From: Proteus vulgaris
GTDB taxonomy: Bacteria > Pseudomonadota > Gammaproteobacteria > Enterobacterales > Enterobacteriaceae
Assembly (NCBI RefSeq): GCF_033708015.1
Contig: NZ_CP137920.1
Coordinates: 1,798,001 to 1,862,000 of the forward strand
Direction of reading: 5' to 3'
DNA length: 64,000 bases
The position numbers were made by a program, and so were the translations under genes. The notes beneath the pieces were generated by a model. The model saw only the letters and a program-made list of their open reading frames with translations. It was not told where the DNA came from and did not search any database. How positions within the stretch are numbered: position 1 is the stretch's first letter; each line of letters starts with the position of its first letter. This document shows positions 20,730 to 29,923 of this stretch, piece after piece.

Positions 20730-21149
20730 ATGGAAGAAGTGAAAATATCTTTAATAAAGAAACTTTCTAAATCAAGACGTAAACTTTATATAAGTTCGGC
20801 ATTTCATATCTCAATTATTGATAATCAACTCAGTATTCTAATCCCTATTATTAGTGAAGCGATTAATGAGATTAAAAAGAGGCAATACCAAAAGCAACTT
20901 AAGTCATTTCAAATAAAAGAGATATCCCAAATTTTTGAATATCTCACTGAGTCGGGTAAGAAAGAAAGGGCAATAAACGCATTAAAGTATCTCCTTTTTT
21001 GTTTTGATTATGGATGTAAGACTATCAAACAGGTGATCCGTCGAGAATTAAGCCCTTTATTAAAGGATGTCGAACATCTTATCGATTTTGAACTAAAAAA
21101 AATAATAAAAACCTATTCATTTCCATTTTTTAGTTTATTTAAAGCATAA
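20730..21149 (+). CDS. Uncharacterised helical protein
   Basis: Not recognised. 139 residues, very Lys-, Ile- and Leu-rich, predicted helical, with no signal peptide. A mildly hydrophobic stretch at about 20-45 (SSAFHISIIDNQLSILIPII) is more likely a packed helix than a membrane span. ATG 20730 is preceded by AAAAGG about 8 bases upstream. It stands alone between ycjF and tyrR, in a place where E. coli has no gene, and is AT-richer than both neighbours. No function can be given; the upstream 300 bases are likely its promoter region. Confidence 0.6.
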   Translation: MEEVKISLIKKLSKSRRKLYISSAFHISIIDNQLSILIPIISEAINEIKKRQYQKQLKSFQIKEISQIFEYLTESGKKERAINALKYLLFCFDYGCKTIKQVIRRELSPLLKDVEHLIDFELKKIIKTYSFPFFSLFKA

Positions 21150-21206
21150 TAGTCTTGCTTAAAAAGCAGAAGATTAATTTAATTGTGTAAAAATAAATGC
21201 TAGTGG

Positions 21207-21257
21207 TGTCAACCTTTGCTGACAAGCCTCTTTATTTCGTTGATATTTATGTATAAT
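21207..21257 (+). promoter_or_regulatory. tyrR promoter with TyrR-box-like dyad
   Basis: TGTCAA-CCTTTG-CTGACA (21207-21224) has the 6-6-6 layout and the outer TG/CA pairs of a TyrR box (TGTAAA-N6-TTTACA). It lies directly upstream of a -10 TATAAT at 21252-21257, whose -35 is weak. TyrR autoregulation is known in E. coli; here it is inferred. Confidence 0.5.
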
Positions 21258-21301
21258 ATCTAGAATTAGTTCAGGGTCACTCAGTATTAAGAAGGTTTAT
21301 A

Positions 21302-22867
21302 ATGCGTTTAGAGGTCACTTGTGAAGATCGCATCGGGTTAACCCGTGAATTATTAGATCTGCTAGTATTAAAAAATATTGATTTACGTGGAATCGAAATA
21401 TTCCCAATAGGTCTTATTTACCTGAATTTTTCTCAGATTGATTTTGATATTTTTCAACCGCTCATGGCGGAAATACGTCGAATAAATGGTGTTATTGATG
21501 TGCGTACTGTTGCATTTATGCCATCAGAGCAAGAACATCGTGCAATTTGGACATTATTAGAATCTGTCCCTGTACCTGTTTTTTCTATTGATACCAAGGC
21601 TAAGGTTAAGTTACTTAACCCTGCGACAAGACTGCTTTTTGGTTTATCTCCAGATGATCACTCTGAGAAGACATTTAACCAATTAATTCCAAATTTTAAT
21701 ATTCATCGTTTTTTAGAGCAAAAAGAGCACTTTATTCAAATGGTGCCTATTACTGTGAAAAAACAGAATTTTGAGATGGAAATAGTCCCAATTAAATTGA
21801 CAGACGATAACCAATATAACCATTGTGTTGGGGCTTTTGTTTTATTGAAATATCATGACATTATTTATGATCACCCTAAATTAGTGGCTAACGATCAAAG
21901 TGGATTTGACCAAATTATTGCCGTAACGCCTAAAATGAAGCAACTTGTTACTCGCGCAAAGAAAATGGCAATAATGAATGATCCATTGTTATTAGTGGGT
22001 GAAACAGGGACAGGGAAGGATTTATTAGCAAAAGCCTGCCATTTATTAAGTAACCGTTTAAGGTATCCCTTTCTTGGCTTAAATTGCGCTTCAATGCCTG
22101 ATGATGTTGTTGAAAGTGAATTATTTGGCTATGCAGCGGGTGCTTATCCTAATGCTCTTGAAGGGAAAAAAGGCTTTTTTGAGCAAGCTAATGGTGGCAC
22201 TGTTTTACTTGATGAAATAGGTGAAATGTCGCCGCAAATGCAGATCAAACTTCTACGTTTTTTAAATGATGGCACGTTCCGTAGAGTAGGTGAAGAAGAA
22301 GAAGTTAATGTAGATGTGCGTATTATTTGTGCTACTCAGAAAAACTTGTGGGAATTAGTACAAAAGGGATTATTTAGAGAAGATCTCTATTACCGCTTGA
22401 ACGTATTAACACTCATATTACCGCCATTAAGGGAAAGAAAAGACGATATCATTCCGTTGACTACTCTTTTTATTAATCAGTACTGCCAAGAACAAAATAT
22501 GGGTGTTCCGTCCATTTCTGCTGACTTCTCAAATTATTTAATGCAATATTCTTGGCCTGGTAATATTCGCCAATTACGGAATACTGTTTATCAAGCAATG
22601 GCTCAATTAACTGGAAATACATTGCGTGTTCAAGATATTACGTTACCTGAGCATACAGGTGAAACATTGTTTGATGAGAATCTATTAGAAGGTTCGTTAG
22701 ATGAAATGACAAAACGCTTTGAAGCTTCGATTTTAACGCGTTTATACCGTGATTATCCGAGTACACGTAAATTAGCAAAACGCTTAGGTATTTCTCATAC
22801 CGCTATTGCGAATAAACTAAGAGAATATAATCTTACAAACAAAAAGAGTGAGAAGTCTGAGGATTAA
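21302..22867 (+). CDS. tyrR: Aromatic amino acid regulator TyrR
   Basis: Dual regulator of aromatic amino-acid synthesis and transport genes, responding to Tyr, Phe and Trp. Seen: N-terminal ACT domain (about 1-75), PAS domain (about 80-150), AAA+ ATPase domain with Walker A GETGTGKD (around 235) and a Fis-like C-terminal HTH (AKRLGISHTAIANKL). The loop that reads GAFTGA in sigma-54 activators is AGAYPNA here, the TyrR norm, so it acts on sigma-70 promoters. 521 aa against 513 in E. coli. It is followed by the tyrR-tpx terminator. Confidence 0.98.
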   Translation: MRLEVTCEDRIGLTRELLDLLVLKNIDLRGIEIFPIGLIYLNFSQIDFDIFQPLMAEIRRINGVIDVRTVAFMPSEQEHRAIWTLLESVPVPVFSIDTKAKVKLLNPATRLLFGLSPDDHSEKTFNQLIPNFNIHRFLEQKEHFIQMVPITVKKQNFEMEIVPIKLTDDNQYNHCVGAFVLLKYHDIIYDHPKLVANDQSGFDQIIAVTPKMKQLVTRAKKMAIMNDPLLLVGETGTGKDLLAKACHLLSNRLRYPFLGLNCASMPDDVVESELFGYAAGAYPNALEGKKGFFEQANGGTVLLDEIGEMSPQMQIKLLRFLNDGTFRRVGEEEEVNVDVRIICATQKNLWELVQKGLFREDLYYRLNVLTLILPPLRERKDDIIPLTTLFINQYCQEQNMGVPSISADFSNYLMQYSWPGNIRQLRNTVYQAMAQLTGNTLRVQDITLPEHTGETLFDENLLEGSLDEMTKRFEASILTRLYRDYPSTRKLAKRLGISHTAIANKLREYNLTNKKSEKSED

Positions 22868-22893
22868 TTGAGTCGTAAGATTTATTACATAAT

Positions 22894-22927
22894 AAAAATA
22901 GACGAGAATAATACTCGTCTATTTTTT
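22894..22927. terminator. Shared terminator between tyrR and tpx
   Basis: A 13-bp perfect stem (22894-22906 with 22914-22926), a 7-nt loop, A-tract left and T-tract right. It serves the convergent tyrR and tpx genes in both directions. Confidence 0.92.
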
Positions 22928-22935
22928 TATTAGTA

Positions 22936-23439
22936 TTATTTCAGTGCTTTTAATGCATCATCATAATTTGGTTCAGTTGTAATTTCATCAACTAACTGGG
23001 TATAGAGAACAGTGTTATTTTCATCTAAAACAATCACTGCTCGGCTTGTTAAGCCTGCTAATGGGCCTGATGCAATTGCAACACCGTAGTTTTCTTTGAA
23101 TTCAGCACCACGCATTGTAGATAATGTCACAACGTTATCTAAGCCTTCTGCGCCACAAAAACGTGCTTGAGCAAAAGGTAAATCAGCTGAAATACATAAA
23201 ACGACCGTGTTATTTAATTCATTTGCAATTTTATTAAATTGGCGAACACTTGCCGCACAAACACCTGTATCTACACTTGGGAAAATGTTTAGAACTTTAC
23301 GTTTACCTGCAAAATTCGCTAAAGAAACATCATTAAGATCTTTACCAACAAGAGAGAAATCTGTAGCTTTTTGACCTACGACGGGGAAATTACCCGCTAG
23401 TGCCACTGCATTTCCTTGTAAAGTAACTTGATGTGCCAT
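22936..23439 (-). CDS. tpx: Thiol peroxidase (lipid hydroperoxide reductase)
   Basis: Thioredoxin-dependent atypical 2-Cys peroxiredoxin that reduces alkyl and lipid hydroperoxides. Seen: the peroxidatic Cys in [15 protein letters not shown] (around residue 61) and the resolving Cys in ARFCGAEGL (around 95), with the [16 protein letters not shown]-terminal strand. 167 aa, as in E. coli (168). It is convergent with tyrR, as in E. coli, and preceded on its strand by AGGAG before the ATG. Confidence 0.97.
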   Translation of the reverse strand: MAHQVTLQGNAVALAGNFPVVGQKATDFSLVGKDLNDVSLANFAGKRKVLNIFPSVDTGVCAASVRQFNKIANELNNTVVLCISADLPFAQARFCGAEGLDNVVTLSTMRGAEFKENYGVAIASGPLAGLTSRAVIVLDENNTVLYTQLVDEITTEPNYDDALKALK

Positions 23440-23662
23440 TGTTGTTCTCCTTTATTAGTTGTCAGACTAATTGTTATTAATACTCATTATTAACGATAAT
23501 TCTCGTTAATGCTTAACCATTATGAAAATTTGCCACTATTGGCATAGTGACCACCGAAAACATAAAAATTTATAAAATATTTGTAATCAGTGATTGTGCC
23601 TTTTTATCAGGCTCTTATAATTGTTCTGTTTATTCTCATACAGATTACAGGACGAAACAGAC

Positions 23663-25282
23663 ATGCGCAAAATATTCGTCATCTCATGTGCACTTGTCGT
23701 TCAAGGATTACTCATATCGCAGGTAAATGCGGCAGTAGTCCCCGAAGGAACGATACTCGATAAAAAGCAAGAAGTGGTTCGACATTTAAAAGATGAGCCT
23801 GCATCACTTGATCCTATTAATGCAGTGGGGTTAACAGAAGCTCAAGTGCAACGTGACTTATTTGAAGGGTTGACGATAGAAGATGAGCATGGGCGTCCTA
23901 TACCGGGAGTCGCTCAAAGTTGGCGTACTGAAGATAATCGCGTATGGATCTTTACTTTACGCGATAATGCAAAATGGTCTAATGGTGAAAAGGTAACAGC
24001 AACAGATTTCGTCTATAGCTGGCAAAGGTTAGTTGACCCTAAAAATCTTTCGCCTTTTGCATGGTATGCATCACTTGCATCTATTGAAAATGCACAAAAT
24101 ATTATTGATGGAAAATTAAAACCCACATCATTAGGTGTAGAAGCCATTGATGAAAAGACACTAAAAGTCACTTTAGAACGACCTGTCTCTTACTTCCCAA
24201 ATTTAACAACTAACTTTTCGCTATATCCTGTACCGCATCATAGTATTGAAAAATATGGCACTGAATGGGTTAAGGCTGGCAATTTAGTCGGAAATGGGGC
24301 TTTTGTTTTAAAAGATAGGGTCGTTAATGAGAAAATTGTATTAACGCCAAATCCTTATTATTGGGATCATAAAAATACAGTATTAACTAAAGTCACTTTT
24401 GTGCCTATTAATCATGAATCACATGCGACTAAACGTTATTTAGCGGGTGATATTGATATTACAGAGTCGTTCCCGAAAAATTTATATCATAAATTAATGA
24501 AAGATATTCCTAATGAGGTTTATATTCCTGATCAGTTAGGGACTTATTATTATGCTTTTAATACGCAATCAGGACCAACAAAAGATATTCGTGTGCGCAA
24601 AGCATTAGCGATGGCAATCGATAGAAAAATTATCACTGATAAAGTATTAGGAACAGGGGAGAAGTTAGCAAACCGTTTTACACCTGATGTAACAGCGGGC
24701 TTTACTCCAGAACCGACAATTTATGATGAATACAATCAAGATGAATTAGATAGTCAAGCTAAGATTTTGTTAGCTGCCGCTGGATATGGTCCTCATAATC
24801 CACTAACACTCTCATTGCTATATAATAATTCAGAGAATCATCAGAAAATTGCTATTGCAGTTGCTTCTATGTGGAAGAAAAAACTAGGAGTAAAAGTCGA
24901 ATTACGTAATCAGGAATGGAAAACATATATTGATAGCCGAAATTCGGGAGATTTTGATGTTATAAGAGCATCATGGGTTGGTGATTATAACGAGCCTTCT
25001 ACTTTTTTAAGTTTATTAGGTTCTAAACATGCAGGTAATATCTCTAAATATCAGAATAAGCAATATGATGAAGTGTTAACATTAGCTGGTATGACTATTG
25101 ATCCAAATGAAAGAAATAGTCTATATAACCGTGCTGAGCAAATAATTGCTGAAGATGCACCCATCGCGCCTATTTATCAATACACAAATGGACGCTTGAT
25201 AAAGCCGTGGTTAAAAGGTTATCCCATTGAAAACCCAGAAGATGTTGCTTATAGCCATACGCTTTATATTTTGAAACATTAA
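23663..25282 (+). CDS. mppA: Periplasmic murein tripeptide-binding protein MppA
   Basis: OppA-like binding protein for murein tripeptide L-Ala-D-Glu-mDap, feeding cell-wall peptide recycling through the Opp/Dpp permeases. Seen: signal peptide MRKIFVISCALVVQGLLISQ with cleavage after VNA, then HLKDEPASLDPINAVGLTEAQV, LAGDIDITESFPKN, the QLGTYYYAFNTQ segment and the C-terminal PIYQYTNGRLIKPWLKGYP, which follow E. coli MppA rather than OppA. An upstream start at 23621 exists, but ATG 23663 begins a normal signal peptide and gives 539 aa. It is a single gene with its own terminator. Confidence 0.95.
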   Translation: MRKIFVISCALVVQGLLISQVNAAVVPEGTILDKKQEVVRHLKDEPASLDPINAVGLTEAQVQRDLFEGLTIEDEHGRPIPGVAQSWRTEDNRVWIFTLRDNAKWSNGEKVTATDFVYSWQRLVDPKNLSPFAWYASLASIENAQNIIDGKLKPTSLGVEAIDEKTLKVTLERPVSYFPNLTTNFSLYPVPHHSIEKYGTEWVKAGNLVGNGAFVLKDRVVNEKIVLTPNPYYWDHKNTVLTKVTFVPINHESHATKRYLAGDIDITESFPKNLYHKLMKDIPNEVYIPDQLGTYYYAFNTQSGPTKDIRVRKALAMAIDRKIITDKVLGTGEKLANRFTPDVTAGFTPEPTIYDEYNQDELDSQAKILLAAAGYGPHNPLTLSLLYNNSENHQKIAIAVASMWKKKLGVKVELRNQEWKTYIDSRNSGDFDVIRASWVGDYNEPSTFLSLLGSKHAGNISKYQNKQYDEVLTLAGMTIDPNERNSLYNRAEQIIAEDAPIAPIYQYTNGRLIKPWLKGYPIENPEDVAYSHTLYILKH

Positions 25283-25333
25283 TATAAAGACTAAATTAAA
25301 AGCTTAATTTAAAAAAATCATTAAACATCAATT

Positions 25334-25371
25334 ACACCTCAAAGTTAACATCTACTTTGGGGTGTTTTTTT
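25334..25371 (+). terminator. mppA terminator
   Basis: ACACCTCAAAGT (25334-25345) pairs with ACTTTGGGGTGT (25354-25365), one T-G pair, 8-nt loop, then a T-run. Rho-independent terminator after mppA. Confidence 0.9.
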
Positions 25372-25471
25372 ATTCTATTGCCCGTAGTAAAAAGTGAACG
25401 TGAATGTAAGAGTGTTGGAATTATAATTTAATATATATCGTTAGTAAGAACGCTCAAAAAATGTAAAAAAT

Positions 25472-25503
25472 AAAAGAGAGTATAAATAAAAGAGAGTATA
25501 AAT
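25472..25503. repeat. Two tandem copies of a 16-bp AT-rich unit
   Basis: The unit AAAAGAGAGTATAAAT occurs twice head to tail, followed by a further A-run. It lies in the non-coding gap after mppA. A slipped-strand expansion is the simple explanation; no function is evident. Confidence 0.8.
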
Positions 25504-25918
25504 AAAAAAGAACCCCTTTAAAAAAGGGGCGTAGCAAAATAAAGCAGGATGACTTATTGTCTATATATAAATTATATTTTTCATGCTTTCTTTGCACGTT
25601 TTTTATTGTATCTAACTGTTACCGTTGTTAATAAAATATTTATAACAAAAAAAATCCCTCTGCTATAAAAACAGAAGGAGACTCAAAAGGAATAAACATT
25701 GCAGGTGATATGTTAATACATTTTTATGGTATTGTTTTGACCAATTGTGCAATGTGTTTGATGTTAAATATTATGTCTTATTTTATTTATAAATATAACT
25801 GCTTGATTATAATAAATCCTAATGTTTTTGTTATGCTTTTTAGGAGCGCACTAGTAAAATTACCTATTTTTTATTGTTAAGTAAAATTACGGATGAACAA
25901 TAATTATTAGAAAATTAT
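25504..25918. other. AT-rich gap between mppA and the Ail-like gene
   Basis: Holds a short CCCCTTT/AAAGGGG hairpin (about 25513-25530) and an open frame of 56 codons at 25710-25880 that is hydrophobic but has no convincing ribosome site. Nothing else can be supported. The minus-strand gene at 25919 ends here without a clear terminator. Confidence 0.4.
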
Positions 25919-26479
25919 TTAAAAACGGTATCCTAGAGAGAATTGCAAAACACTTAATTCAATGTGTCGTTTATTTGACGTGGTATCAGAGTAAAGATAG
26001 CCTAAACTCAAAGAGATATCCTTAATAGGATTATAATCGATGCCAATTTGACCAATTACACTTGTTGTATTCACAATGTGGGAATCTGTTGTATTTATTT
26101 CATTATGATACTTATCTTCTTGATATTTTAATTTATTAGGACCCATTTGAGCATAAACAGAAAATTCAGGTGTTATTCTATAAGTTGGACCGATTAATAG
26201 ACCTGTGGTTTTGGTTCGGTATTTTATTGTTGAAGGTATGGTAAAGCGGGGGTCAGTAAAATATTCTTTATGATTAGTATTTAAATGCAGTAGCGAAATT
26301 AATATTCCCCAAGCATTCTCTGTATCGTACCGATAACTGATTATTTTTCCTTTAGCAGTATCGCCTTTTATTTTACCATAAATATAACCACCAGAGAGAG
26401 TGTGTGTCTTCTCATTGGCATACAATGTAGAAGAGTAAGATAAAGCAAAACTAATTAAAATAAGCGCTAATTTATTCAT
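25919..26479 (-). CDS. Ail/Lom/OmpX-family outer membrane protein
   Basis: An eight-stranded outer-membrane beta-barrel of the Ail/OmpX group, which in relatives mediates adhesion, serum resistance or phage-type functions; the substrate or partner here is unknown. Seen: signal peptide MNKLALILISFALSYSSTLYA, an early SGGYIYGKIKG strand, GLLIGPTYRITPEFSVYAQMG in the middle (the family's GP-x-YR motif), and a C-terminal strand ending in GYRF with terminal Phe, the barrel-assembly signal. 186 aa is normal. A second member lies at 33356-33892 on the other strand. Confidence 0.85.
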   Translation of the reverse strand: MNKLALILISFALSYSSTLYANEKTHTLSGGYIYGKIKGDTAKGKIISYRYDTENAWGILISLLHLNTNHKEYFTDPRFTIPSTIKYRTKTTGLLIGPTYRITPEFSVYAQMGPNKLKYQEDKYHNEINTTDSHIVNTTSVIGQIGIDYNPIKDISLSLGYLYSDTTSNKRHIELSVLQFSLGYRF

Positions 26480-26708
26480 TATAGAGTTTCTATGTTGGTG
26501 TGTAGAACACTATTCTTAGTAAAATTAATGTTTGTTTCAATATTAATTAATTGAAATTACTCTTAAAAAAAGTTTGATTGCTTATTTTTAAACTCAATAA
26601 AAAATTAAATTAGTATAAATAGCTAATTATTAATTAATATGAAATTTGTTAATGGCAGTATAATAATATGAGGTTATTTGAATAGGATTAAGTGTAATAG
26701 GAAAAGAG

Positions 26709-26740
26709 ACTCACAATAAGCCTTAATGCCTATTGTGAGT
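26709..26740 (-). terminator. Terminator of the DUF4377 lipoprotein gene
   Basis: A 10-bp perfect stem (26709-26718 with 26731-26740) lies 20 bases past the stop of the minus-strand gene, followed on that strand by a CTCTTTTCC tract. Probable terminator. Confidence 0.65.
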
Positions 26741-26759
26741 GAGATTTTAGTATGATGTT

Positions 26760-27101
26760 CTATTTCTTATCTACAACTTCAATCAGTGTATATTTCACAC
26801 TTGGTGCATCTGCTGGAGGATTAGGAATATCTGTAACATTAACTTTTAATGTGTATTCAGTGCCTGCTTTATATTCAAAACCATCAATATTTTGATAGAA
26901 CAAAGACCATTCGCCAGAAGGCAACTCTTTCACCTTCATACATTTCATTGGTGCAACACCAACACAATCATACAGTTGAGGATCTACAAGAAGTGTTTTT
27001 GTTGTCCCAGTAGATGATGTTGTATTTGCACTTTCAGTTGAAGTAGCATCATTGCATCCAGCTAAAAGCAAAAATAAAGGAATAGCGATAAATTTTTTCA
27101 T
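26760..27101 (-). CDS. DUF4377 domain lipoprotein
   Basis: Small predicted lipoprotein. Seen: signal with lipobox LLAGC (Cys16), a Ser/Thr-rich linker (about 18-36), then a DUF4377-type domain with CMKVKELPSGEWSLFYQNI, GFEYKAGTEYTLKV and the end VKYTLIEVVDKK. Two further Cys (in YDCVGVAPMKC) may form a disulfide. DUF4377 proteins are often fused to or found beside HslJ/META-type domains; the role is unknown. 113 aa. It is monocistronic, with a terminator just downstream and the divergent zntB upstream. Confidence 0.8.
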   Translation of the reverse strand: MKKFIAIPLFLLLAGCNDATSTESANTTSSTGTTKTLLVDPQLYDCVGVAPMKCMKVKELPSGEWSLFYQNIDGFEYKAGTEYTLKVNVTDIPNPPADAPSVKYTLIEVVDKK

Positions 27102-27412
27102 ATTGATGACCTTATTTTAGGGTGCAATAAATGTATTAAAGTATATTTAGTATACACCAGACCGATGGTTATTATAAATTACAGCAGGTAATTTTTTATC
27201 TATAAATAAAATAAGTTACATGCCATTGTTTTAAGTATTAATATTTTAGCGTAATTATCAGTATTCAATTTAGTGTAATAATCCTAAAGTAATGAAAATT
27301 ATAGAGGTTTTAGATAAATGAAAAAATAGTGTTGATATACAGCTAACTAGAAAAGATTATAGGATCATAGTTCAAAATATAGCGTTATAAAATGAAGGTA
27401 GATTAATCATAT

Positions 27413-27443
27413 TTGACAGTTGAGCATTGAATTCAAGTATTAT
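27413..27443 (+). promoter_or_regulatory. Putative zntB promoter with 19-bp spacer
   Basis: TTGACA (27413-27418) and TATTAT (27438-27443) are good -35 and -10 hexamers but stand 19 bases apart, with the dyad TTGAATTCAA inside the spacer. A long spacer with a dyad is the layout of MerR-family-controlled promoters; here that is only a suggestion. The rest of 27102-27473 is AT-rich with nothing else I can name. Confidence 0.45.
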
Positions 27444-27473
27444 CTTTACTGCAAAAGTTATGGAGGAAGCTAA

Positions 27474-28457
27474 GTGAAAACAATTAATGACTCTGTTATA
27501 CAAGATTCAGATGCTATTTATACAGCGCAGCTTGATGGGCATGGAGGGGTAACAGAAATCACGGCAGAGACTGTCGCAACAAATGAAAATCCATATTGGG
27601 TGCACTTAGATTACCGCAAACCACAAAGTGCGCAATGGATACAAGAGGCAGAATTACTTCCACCTATTGCTAAAGATATATTACTTGCAGAGAGTGTTAG
27701 ACCAAAAGCACAACGTATTGGTGAAAGTATCATCATTAATCTGCAAACAATTAATAATAATCCTAATGATCGACCTGATGAGCTTGTTGCTTTTAGAATT
27801 TATATTAACAGCCAAACAATCATTTCAAGTCGTCACCGCCGAGTCAATTCTGTAGATTCTGTTATTCATGCTTTAGAACTCGGTAATGGACCTGAAAATA
27901 GCGGTGATTGGCTAATTACGATGGCTGACGCAGTGACCGATGAAATAGGTGAATTTGTTGAGACGCTACATGACCAATTAATTGAGTTGGAAGATATGAT
28001 CCTCGATCAACAAATACCGGCAAGAGGTGAGCTTGCATTATTAAGAAAACAGTTAATTGTTTTACGTCGTTATATGGCGCCTCAACGAGATGTCTTCTCA
28101 AGACTCTCTATTGAAAAGTTACCATGGATGAGCGACAGCGATAGAGTTACGATGTTAGAAATCTCAGAAAGACTTTCTCGACGCTTGGAAGATTTGGATA
28201 GTAGTATTTCTCGTACGGCGGTGATTGCAGATGAAATAACCTCCATGATGGCTGATGCGATGAATAGACGTACTTACACTATGTCGCTAATGGCGATGTT
28301 ATTTTTGCCAACAACGTTTCTGACAGGACTATTTGGTGTCAATTTAGGTGGGATCCCCGGAAATGAGTTTCCTTACGGTTTTACCATTTTTTGTTTATCT
28401 CTCTTTATTTTGATTGTGATTGTTACTTGGTGGTTAAAGCGTAGTAGGTGGTTGTAA
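27474..28457 (+). CDS. zntB: Zinc transport protein ZntB
   Basis: CorA-superfamily inner-membrane channel or transporter for zinc. Seen: a large N-terminal cytoplasmic domain, a long charged helix (about 150-260) and two C-terminal membrane helices with the loop motif GVN (in GLFGVNLGGIPG), the ZntB variant of the CorA GMN motif, then a second helix and the positively charged end KRSRWL. 327 aa, exactly as in E. coli. The start is a GTG at 27474 with TGGAGGAAG upstream. It neighbours ttcA as in E. coli. Confidence 0.97.
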   Translation: MKTINDSVIQDSDAIYTAQLDGHGGVTEITAETVATNENPYWVHLDYRKPQSAQWIQEAELLPPIAKDILLAESVRPKAQRIGESIIINLQTINNNPNDRPDELVAFRIYINSQTIISSRHRRVNSVDSVIHALELGNGPENSGDWLITMADAVTDEIGEFVETLHDQLIELEDMILDQQIPARGELALLRKQLIVLRRYMAPQRDVFSRLSIEKLPWMSDSDRVTMLEISERLSRRLEDLDSSISRTAVIADEITSMMADAMNRRTYTMSLMAMLFLPTTFLTGLFGVNLGGIPGNEFPYGFTIFCLSLFILIVIVTWWLKRSRWL

Positions 28458-28514
28458 ATTTTCAGCAAATTAATCGTAACTAAATGGATTTAAAAAAGAA
28501 TTCTCTAACTCAGT

Positions 28515-28528
28515 TTGAGATATATCAA
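28515..28528 (+). promoter_or_regulatory. FNR box of fnrS
   Basis: TTGAG-ATAT-ATCAA matches the FNR consensus TTGAT-N4-ATCAA at 9 of 10 defined bases. Its centre lies about 42 bases before the inferred start of FnrS, the class II activation position, and a TATAAC -10 is at 28554-28559. Confidence 0.85.
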
Positions 28529-28563
28529 TTTTTTAAAATAGAACATCTGGCATTATAACTCTC

Positions 28564-28689
28564 GCAGGTGAATACAACGTTGAGCGATGAACGTTGTGCT
28601 CCATAATTGTAGTTTTTCTCATATTGAGTTCTTAATACAGAATAATTGACCATTATTATACCGATGTTTATTAACATCGGTTTTTTTTT
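28564..28689 (+). ncRNA. fnrS: FnrS anaerobically induced small RNA
   Basis: Hfq-dependent small RNA made under FNR control in the absence of oxygen; it represses genes of aerobic metabolism. Seen: 5' end GCAGGTGAATACAACGTTG with the GCGATGAACGTTGTGCTCC stem-loop, which follows the E. coli FnrS 5' sequence with a few compensated changes, then a U-rich variable middle and a terminator (CCGATG with CATCGG around 28662-28680 and nine T). About 126 nt. Its place after zntB is the same as in E. coli. The 5' end is set by analogy. Confidence 0.92.
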
Positions 28690-28728
28690 GCCAAAATTTA
28701 TTATTGACTATTATTTAGCCATAAAAAT

Positions 28729-28754
28729 CCTAAGCCCTGTATGCAAGGCTTAGG
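28729..28754 (-). terminator. ttcA terminator
   Basis: CCTAAGCC (28729-28736) pairs perfectly with GGCTTAGG (28747-28754). On the minus strand ATTTTTAT follows. It lies 10 bases past the ttcA stop. Confidence 0.85.
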
Positions 28755-28764
28755 AGATAGTGCA

Positions 28765-29688
28765 TTATTTCACTTCAACAATATCGAGTTTATTTTGGCT
28801 AAAGTCAGGACGTTCATCATCTTCTTCCTGGAACATCACAGGAACGGCTGGAATATCGTCTTTATCAAAAGCTAAATCACCGCCATTAATGACTTCATCA
28901 CCATGTTTGATATTCGCAAAATCAAATAATTGAGTATCACATAAGTGTGATGGAACAATATTTTGTGTCGCCCTAAACATGGTTTCAATACGACCAGGAT
29001 AACGTTTATCCCAATCTCTTAGCATCTCTTTAATAACTTGACGCTGAAGGTTCGGTTGTGAACCACAAAGATTACATGGAATAATTGGGAATTGTTTAGC
29101 TTGTGCGAAACGCTCAATATCTTTTTCACGCGCATAAGCAAGAGGGCGAATAACGATTTGTTTGCCATCATCACTCATTAATTTAGGGGGCATACCTTTA
29201 AGCTTGCCACCATAGAACATATTTAAAAATAATGTTTCTAAAATATCATCACGATGATGGCCTAAAGCAATTTTAGTTGCACCAAGTTCTGTCGCTGTAC
29301 GATATAAAATACCACGACGCAAACGTGAACATAAAGAGCAAGTTGTTTTACCTTCAGGAATAATGTCCTTAACGATCCCATAGGTATTCTCTTCAACAAT
29401 TTTATATTCTACGCCAAGCCCATTTAAATACTCAGGTAAAATATGCTCAGGAAACCCGGGTTGTTTTTGATCCAAATTGACGGCAATCAGTGAAAAATTA
29501 ATTGGCGCACTTTTTTGTAGATTCATTAAGATAGAAAGTAGCGTGTAGCTATCTTTACCACCAGAAAGGCAGACCATGATTTTGTCGCCATCTTCAATCA
29601 TATTAAAGTCAGCGATAGCTTGCCCAACATCACGGCGTAAGCGTTTTTGTAGTTTGTTGAAATTATACTGCTCTTTTGGGATGCTCAT
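28765..29688 (-). CDS. ttcA: tRNA 2-thiocytidine(32) synthetase TtcA
   Basis: Iron-sulfur, ATP-dependent enzyme that thiolates cytidine 32 of certain tRNAs. Seen: PP-loop SGGKDS near residue 47, the two Cys-x2-Cys motifs CSLC and CNLC that hold the [4Fe-4S] cluster, and [10 protein letters not shown]. The frame can be opened at a TTG at 29736, but ATG 29688 gives [19 protein letters not shown], which aligns with the E. coli N-terminus, and 307 aa. The ribosome site is weak (AGAACCG). It is convergent with fnrS. Confidence 0.96.
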   Translation of the reverse strand: MSIPKEQYNFNKLQKRLRRDVGQAIADFNMIEDGDKIMVCLSGGKDSYTLLSILMNLQKSAPINFSLIAVNLDQKQPGFPEHILPEYLNGLGVEYKIVEENTYGIVKDIIPEGKTTCSLCSRLRRGILYRTATELGATKIALGHHRDDILETLFLNMFYGGKLKGMPPKLMSDDGKQIVIRPLAYAREKDIERFAQAKQFPIIPCNLCGSQPNLQRQVIKEMLRDWDKRYPGRIETMFRATQNIVPSHLCDTQLFDFANIKHGDEVINGGDLAFDKDDIPAVPVMFQEEDDERPDFSQNKLDIVEVK

Positions 29689-29923
29689 TTTTACGGTTCT
29701 ATATCGTTGCTGATTATTCTGTAATTTGCCAAACAAGGCTTTGTTCTTCGTTATTTTGATACCTTAACAACATGATATATCAATAAAATATTGATAGGGT
29801 CAAATAATAAGTTGTATGAAAAACAAAGTTATTTATGGCAAGAAAATTGATAAGTCGCCAATGATACCAGATGGTAGGGTGGTTTCGATATAGATAACTA
29901 CGGTTAAGCGATTTCAATGCGGT

